Source: Phenylobacterium sp. (GTDB lineage Bacteria; Pseudomonadota; Alphaproteobacteria; Caulobacterales; Caulobacteraceae). From it: a DNA stretch of 64,000 nt. The notes below the pieces were generated by a model, which was not told the origin of the DNA, did not search any database, and saw nothing but the letters and a program-made list of their open reading frames with translations. How positions within the stretch are numbered: position 1 is the first letter of the stretch; each line of letters opens with the position of its first letter. Of this stretch, positions 59,865 through 64,000 are shown piece after piece. Position numbers and translations under genes: made by a program. The stretch spans positions 62,001 through 126,000 of the forward strand of contig NZ_JAUYNW010000059.1 in the NCBI RefSeq assembly GCF_030698145.1. The letters run 5' to 3'.

Positions 59865-60773
59865 TCAGCGGTCCTTGGGGTCGATGGCGTCGCGCAGGCC
59901 GTCGCCGATGAAATTGAAGCTCATCAGGGTCAGGACCATGGTCAGGGACGGGAAGATCAGCAGCCAGGGCGCCAGCTCCATGTCCTGGGCGCCCCCGGCG
60001 ATCAGGGTGCCCAGCGAGGCCATGGGCGGCTGCACGCCCAGGCCCAGGAACGACAGGAAGCTCTCGGCCAGGATCACCGCCGGGATGGTGAGCGTCACAT
60101 AGACCACCACCGGCCCCAGCAGGTTGGGCACGATGTGCTTGGCGATGATCGCGCCTTGCGTCAGGCCCGCCGCGCGGGCGGCCTCGACGAATTCCTTGTG
60201 CTTCAAGCCCAGCGTCTGGCCGCGCACGATGCGGCTCATGGTCAGCCACTCCACCGCCCCGATGGCCACGAAGATCAAGATGATGTTCGAGCCGAAGGTG
60301 ACCATCAGCAGGATCACGAAGAAGATGAAGGGCAGCGAATAGAGGATATCGACGACGCGCATCATCAGCTCGTCCAGCGGCCCGCCGACGAAGCCCGCCA
60401 CCGCGCCCCAGGCGATGCCGATCACCAGCGAGACCGCGGTGGCCACCAGGCCGATGGCCAGGGAGACCCTCAGGCCCATCAGCAGCCGGGCCAGCAGGTC
60501 GCGGCCGAGCGAGTCGGCGCCCAGCAGGTGGCCGGCGGTGAGCGGCGGCGCCCAGACGTCGTTCTTGTTGATCTGGTCGTAGCTGAACGGGACCAAGGCC
60601 GGGCCGGCCAGGGCGATCGCCACCAGGGCCAGCAGGACCACGACGCCGGTGACCGCCGCGCCGTTGCGCAGCAGGCGGCGGCGGGCGTCGTCCCAGAGGC
60701 TGCGACCCTTGACCGCCTTCTCCATCAGGTCCGCGCCGGCCCGCGAGCCGGGCGCCAGGATCGGTCCGGTCAT
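59865..60773 (-). CDS. oppC: Peptide ABC transporter permease
   Basis: 302 aa from ATG 60773, overlapping the oppB stop by ATGA. OppC/DppC permease: N-terminal W-D-D-A-R-R-R-L-L-R-N-G-A-A-V-T-G, H-L-L-G-A-D-S-L-G-R-D-L-L-A-R-L-L-M-G-L-R-V-S-L, and the EAA loop E-A-A-R-A-A-G-L-T-Q-G-A-I-I-A-K-H-I-V-P-N; P-F-I-F-F-V-I-L-L in the membrane. Six membrane segments. No OppD/OppF ATPase is encoded in the window. Confidence 0.92.
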   Translation of the reverse strand: MTGPILAPGSRAGADLMEKAVKGRSLWDDARRRLLRNGAAVTGVVVLLALVAIALAGPALVPFSYDQINKNDVWAPPLTAGHLLGADSLGRDLLARLLMGLRVSLAIGLVATAVSLVIGIAWGAVAGFVGGPLDELMMRVVDILYSLPFIFFVILLMVTFGSNIILIFVAIGAVEWLTMSRIVRGQTLGLKHKEFVEAARAAGLTQGAIIAKHIVPNLLGPVVVYVTLTIPAVILAESFLSFLGLGVQPPMASLGTLIAGGAQDMELAPWLLIFPSLTMVLTLMSFNFIGDGLRDAIDPKDR

Positions 60774-61693
60774 GACAGGCGCACCCGCGGATCGAGCAGG
60801 GCGTAGAGCAGGTCGGCGATCAGGTTCAGCACCAGGATCAGGGCGGCGTAGAAGATCACCATGCCCATGACCACGGTGTAGTCCCTCTGCAGGGCCGAGA
60901 TGACGAAGAACTTCCCCAGGCCCGGCAGGTTGAAGATCTTCTCCACCACCAGCGATCCGGTCAGCAGGCCCGCGCAGGCCGGGCCCAGATAGCTGACCAG
61001 GGGCAGGATCGCCGCGCGCAGGGCGTGCTTCATGACGATGCGGTGCTCGGGCAGGCCCTTGGCGCGGGCCGTGCGCACGTAGTTGGAATGCAGCACCTCG
61101 ATCATCCCGGCCCGGGTCAGCCGCGAGATGATGGCGATCTGCGGCAGGGCCAGGACCGTGATCGGCAGGATCAGATTGGCCAGGGCCCCGCCGTTCCATC
61201 CGCCTGAGGGAAGGATCTGCAGCTTGGACCCGAACAGCAGCACCAGCAGCGGCGCGGTGACGAAGGTCGGGATGCAGACGCCGACGATGGCCACCGCCAT
61301 GACGCCGTAGTCGATGGTCCCGTTCTGCCGAAGCGCCGCCAGCACGCCCAGGGTCACGCCCACCACGCCGGCGATGGTGATGGCCGACAGGCCCAGGATC
61401 AGGCTGACCTTGTAGTTCTCCTTGAGGATCTGCAGGACGCTCTTGTCCTTGTATTTCAGGGACGGGCCGAAGTCGCCGCGCGCCACATCCTTGATATAGT
61501 TGAAATATTGCTCGGAGATCGGCTTATCCATGCCGTACTTGGCCATGACGTTACGCTCGATCTCGGGGGAGAGCTTGCGATCCATGTCGAAGGGGCTGCC
61601 CGGCGCCGCGCGCATCATGAAGAAGGCGACGGTGACGACGAGGAACAGCGTCGGGATGGCCACGAGCAGCCGACGGCCTATGAAACGCAACAT
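60770..61693 (-). CDS. oppB: Peptide ABC transporter permease
   Basis: 307 aa, six membrane segments. OppB/DppB permease: M-L-R-F-I-G-R-R-L-L-V-A-I-P-T-L, M-R-A-A-P-G-S-P-F, and EAA loop Y-V-R-T-A-R-A-K-G-L-P-E-H-R-I-V-M-K-H-A-L-R. First of the oppB-oppC pair. It would combine with the OppA lipoprotein at 56.1-57.8 kb; the ATPases must be encoded elsewhere, perhaps beyond the window or shared. Confidence 0.92.
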   Translation of the reverse strand: MLRFIGRRLLVAIPTLFLVVTVAFFMMRAAPGSPFDMDRKLSPEIERNVMAKYGMDKPISEQYFNYIKDVARGDFGPSLKYKDKSVLQILKENYKVSLILGLSAITIAGVVGVTLGVLAALRQNGTIDYGVMAVAIVGVCIPTFVTAPLLVLLFGSKLQILPSGGWNGGALANLILPITVLALPQIAIISRLTRAGMIEVLHSNYVRTARAKGLPEHRIVMKHALRAAILPLVSYLGPACAGLLTGSLVVEKIFNLPGLGKFFVISALQRDYTVVMGMVIFYAALILVLNLIADLLYALLDPRVRLS

Positions 61694-61801
61694 CTTCGGA
61701 GGGCTCGAGGTGGGGCCTTTTGACGGCCGGGCGTTGCGAAACTTCCACCGGCCCCCGATGATGTCAACGAACCGCCCTCCTCCTCATGCCTGGCGCCGCA
61801 A

Positions 61802-62212
61802 ATGACCGAATTCCGACGTGTGACCGACACCCTGTCCGTCAGCCCCCAGATCGGGCTGGAGGACCTCGCGACCGCCGCGGCGCAGGGGTTCAAGCTGGTG
61901 ATCAACAACCGCCCCGACGGGGAGGATCCCGCCCAGCCGACGAGCGCCCAGGTCGAGGCCGCCGCCCGGGCCGCAGGCCTGGACTATGTGCACATCCCGG
62001 TGCGAGGGGGGCCGACCCCCGACCAGGTGGAGGCCAATCACGCCGCGGTGGAATCGGCCGGCGGCCCGGTGCTGGCCTTCTGCCGCTCAGGCACGCGGTC
62101 GATCGTCACCTGGTCGCTGGGCGAGTTCCACGCCGACGCCCGGACCCGCGACGAACTGGTCGAGCTGGGAAGCCAGGCCGGCTACGACCTGTCGGGCGCT
62201 TTCCCGCGCTAG
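61802..62212 (+). CDS. TIGR01244-family sulfur transferase / dual-specificity phosphatase-like protein
   Basis: 136 aa. N-terminal V-S-P-Q-I-G-L-E-D-L, V-I-N-N-R-P-D-G-E-D, then Y-V-H-I-P-V and the C-R-S-G-T-R-S loop, a CX5R site shared by cysteine phosphatases and the BLH/ETHE1-linked sulfur-transferase domain. Family members are often fused to or near MBL-fold persulfide dioxygenases, and an MBL protein is encoded 210 bp downstream. Stop shares CTAG with the small convergent gene. Confidence 0.82.
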   Translation: MTEFRRVTDTLSVSPQIGLEDLATAAAQGFKLVINNRPDGEDPAQPTSAQVEAAARAAGLDYVHIPVRGGPTPDQVEANHAAVESAGGPVLAFCRSGTRSIVTWSLGEFHADARTRDELVELGSQAGYDLSGAFPR

Positions 62213-62364
62213 AGGCGGAGCTGGACGCCGGCCGTGCGCTTTTCGCCGGGCTCGGGCTCGCCGCGCGCCATGGCCAGGACCATATGCGCCGCAAGGATAC
62301 ACAACAGGGCGAAGGCCGCGCGCTGAAGCCGTTTTGAAACAAAGATCGCCGCGTCAGCCGCCAT
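62209..62364 (-). CDS. Small one-helix membrane peptide (51 aa)
   Basis: MAADAAIFVSKRLQRAAFAL then L-C-I-L-A-A-H-M-V-L-A-M-A, a single hydrophobic segment, and a charged E-P-E-P-G-E-K-R tail. GGGGA precedes ATG 62364. It shares the CTAG stop with the CX5R gene, as two other convergent pairs in this window do, which supports it being real. No family recognised. Confidence 0.45.
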   Translation of the reverse strand: MAADAAIFVSKRLQRAAFALLCILAAHMVLAMARGEPEPGEKRTAGVQLRL

Positions 62365-62424
62365 GACATCCCCACTGGACGGGTTACAGGGATGTCGAGG
62401 CAAGACCGGCGCCGGAGCTGACCG

Positions 62425-63324
62425 ATGATCCCCTATGTTCGCGACATCAAATTCGACTACGGCGCCTGCGACCAGGTCTCGCCGCTGATCCGACGGGTGG
62501 TGGCCAACAATCCCGGCCCCTTCACCTTTCTCGGCACCGGCACCTATATCGTCGGCCGCGGCGAGGTGGCGGTGATCGATCCCGGCCCCGACCTGCCCGA
62601 GCACCTTGAGGCGATCCTGGCGGCGCTGGAACCCGGCGAGCGGGTCAGCCACATCCTGGTGACCCACCACCACTCCGACCACTCCCCCCTGGCCAGGCCG
62701 CTGCAGGAAAAGACCGGCGCGCCGATCTACGGCTGCGCGGTGGGCGCCCAGGCCGAGGAGTCGACCATCAAGACCGAGGCCGGCTCGGACTTCGGCTTCG
62801 CGCCCGACATCAGCCTCTGCGGCGGCGGGACGGTGCTGAAGGGGCCCGGCTGGACCCTGGAGGCGATCGCCACTCCAGGCCACACGTCGAACCACATCTG
62901 CTTCGCCCTGATCGAGGAGAACGCCCTGTTCTCCGGCGACCACATCATGGGCTGGTCGACCACGGTGATCACGCCGCCGGACGGCGACATGACCGACTAC
63001 ATGGACAGCCTGGAGCTGGTGAAGGCGCGGGGGTTCTCGACGCTATGGCCCACCCACGGCCCGCCGGTCACCGAGGTGACGCCGTTCATCGAGGCCTATA
63101 TCGCCCACCGCCGGGCGCGAGAGGCCCAGGTGCTGGACGCCGTCGCCCAGGGCCATGGGCGGATCAAGGACATGGTGCCGGTGCTCTACGCCGCGGTGGA
63201 CAAGCGCCTGTGGCCGGCGGCCTCGCGCTCGGTGCTGGGCCACATGATCGACCTGGTCCGCCGCGGCCTGGTGACCACCGACGGTGAGGCCGGGCTCGAC
63301 AGCGACTACCGACTGGCGGGCTGA
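62425..63324 (+). CDS. MBL-fold metallo-hydrolase, LACTB2/glyoxalase II-like
   Basis: 299 aa. Metallo-beta-lactamase fold: G-T-Y-I-V-G near residue 42, V-T-H-H-H-S-D-H-S metal site, T-P-G-H-T-S-N-H-I-C-F, S-G-D-H-I-M-G-W, W-P-T-H-G-P-P-V, then a C-terminal winged-helix-like domain (A-A-S-R-S-V-L-G-H-M-I-D-L-V-R-R-G-L-V) as in LACTB2. Likely a hydrolase (thioester, nucleic acid or other) in the cytoplasm. Ends overlapping the convergent cut-off gene. Confidence 0.88.
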   Translation: MIPYVRDIKFDYGACDQVSPLIRRVVANNPGPFTFLGTGTYIVGRGEVAVIDPGPDLPEHLEAILAALEPGERVSHILVTHHHSDHSPLARPLQEKTGAPIYGCAVGAQAEESTIKTEAGSDFGFAPDISLCGGGTVLKGPGWTLEAIATPGHTSNHICFALIEENALFSGDHIMGWSTTVITPPDGDMTDYMDSLELVKARGFSTLWPTHGPPVTEVTPFIEAYIAHRRAREAQVLDAVAQGHGRIKDMVPVLYAAVDKRLWPAASRSVLGHMIDLVRRGLVTTDGEAGLDSDYRLAG

Positions 63325-64000
63325 GCCGCCGCGGCCGGCGGCGCCTGGGCCCCGGCGTTGCGGGCCACCACGTAGGCTCCCAGGGTCGCGGCGCTGATCG
63401 CCAGCACCATCAGCCCGCGCAGCCAAAAGCGGTTGAACCCCGCCAGCAGGGCGACGCCCAGCCCGACCACGCCGGTGGCCACGCTGATCAGCGCCACCTG
63501 CGGCGCCAGGTCGAGCGCCAGCCGCACGAAGGCCGCGCGGTCCATCAGGTTGAGCTGCACGCCCAAGAAGGCGACCGCCACCATGGCGGCCGGGGTGATC
63601 GCCACGATGGCGGCCAGCTTCAGATAGAGGTCGGCGAACCGCGCGCGGCCCGGCGAAACCCGTTTGGCGGGCGCCGCCGGCGCGAACATCGGCTGGGCTA
63701 TGACGCTCTCGGCGGGCGGCAGCCCCGGGCCGGCGTGGGTCGCCGGCTCAGCGGGAAAAGGGACGTCGGCGTCCGCCGGGGCCTCCCCGGCCTTGGCTTC
63801 CGAAGCGGCCGGGAAGGCCGCCACCACCGGCTCGGGCTTGGGCTCGATCCGCTGGGCGGCGTTCGGCGTCCACTCCAGGCTCGCGGCCTCCAGGTTCGGA
63901 GGCTCCGGCTGTGGCGCGTAGATCTTCGGCTCGGGCGTGGCGGCGAGCGCCACCGCCGGCGCGGCGGCCGCGGCCGCGGCCGGCAGGACGTAGTCCTTCA
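63306..64000 (-). CDS. Ala/Pro-rich membrane protein, truncated by window edge
   Basis: Open through the right edge, so the N-terminus is missing. The visible ~230 residues start with an Ala-rich, Pro/Glu-rich, low-complexity part (P-A-A-A-A-A-A-A-P, E-P-K-P-like repeats, P-A-E-P-A-T-H). After R-V-S-P-G-R-A-R-F come three hydrophobic helices (about the last 110 residues). The disordered N-terminus followed by a small membrane module resembles conserved Caulobacterales hypothetical membrane proteins. No function can be assigned. Overlaps the MBL gene 3' end by 19 bp. Confidence 0.7.
   Translation of the reverse strand, partial: KDYVLPAAAAAAAPAVALAATPEPKIYAPQPEPPNLEAASLEWTPNAAQRIEPKPEPVVAAFPAASEAKAGEAPADADVPFPAEPATHAGPGLPPAESVIAQPMFAPAAPAKRVSPGRARFADLYLKLAAIVAITPAAMVAVAFLGVQLNLMDRAAFVRLALDLAPQVALISVATGVVGLGVALLAGFNRFWLRGLMVLAISAATLGAYVVARNAGAQAPPAAAAQPASR

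Noticed and set aside
1-64000. tRNA, rRNA, prophage or integrase signatures
   Set aside because: None recognised by eye on either strand; a tRNAscan or Rfam run would be needed to exclude small RNAs firmly.

Overview
The window is high-GC chromosomal DNA from an alphaproteobacterium, most likely of the Caulobacterales (Phenylobacterium/Caulobacter type). Grounds: several large TonB-dependent receptors with A/V-E-V-V-V-T-G-S-R plug starts, a NasS/NasT (ANTAR) nitrate regulator pair, many TTG/GTG starts, tightly packed operons, and a GC-rich inverted repeat of the kind scattered through Caulobacterales genomes. No rRNA, tRNA, CRISPR, phage or transposase gene was seen.

Layout. (1) 1-3.2 kb: end of a hot-dog thioesterase, a RidA-family protein and two divergent acyl-CoA dehydrogenases, one of them glutaryl-CoA dehydrogenase-like. 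(2) 3.2-19.9 kb: a glucoside-use locus with an amidohydrolase, sugar MFS importer, two GH3 glycosidases, glucokinase, two LacI-type repressors, a TonB receptor and two type-B carboxylesterases. Copies of one LacI-type palindrome, centred on AACGTT, lie upstream of glucokinase and its divergent regulator, upstream of the first GH3 gene, and between the second GH3 gene and the TonB receptor. (3) 20-38.6 kb: nitrate assimilation, with mobA, cobA (siroheme), nasA, nirD, nirB, narK, a PP2C phosphatase-Ser/Thr kinase fusion, an ABC nitrate importer (nrtD, nrtB, nrtA), an outer-membrane porin, nasS, nasT and an Lrp/AsnC regulator. (4) 38.8-56 kb: three TonB receptors (one broken by an internal deletion), two small MarR-like proteins with a tiny partner, an M20 peptidase, an amidohydrolase fused to a CIA30-like domain, SppA, a retropepsin-like protease and a TPR/aspartyl beta-hydroxylase. 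(5) 56-64 kb: oligopeptide ABC transporter parts (SBP, two permeases, no ATPase), an acyl-CoA dehydrogenase behind a perfect 20-bp palindrome, a CX5R phosphatase-like protein, an MBL-fold hydrolase and a cut-off membrane protein.

How it works together. In the nitrate block the porin, NrtA/B/D and NarK bring nitrate in. NasA (needing the Mo cofactor to which MobA contributes) reduces it to nitrite, and NirBD (needing siroheme, whose first step is CobA) reduces nitrite to ammonium. NasS is an NrtA paralogue without an export signal, so a cytoplasmic sensor, and NasT carries the RNA-binding ANTAR domain. The most interesting signal is in RNA. The leaders of three transcription units (porin-nrtABD, narK, nirBD-nasA-cobA) each contain a 7-8 bp hairpin capped by a hexaloop of the form A-A-(C/T)-G-(A/G)-(C/G), the A1/G4 loop expected of an ANTAR target. 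The porin leader also has a second A1/G4 hairpin that is mutually exclusive with a textbook terminator. In the narK leader the alternative pairing covers the ribosome-binding site instead of forming a terminator.
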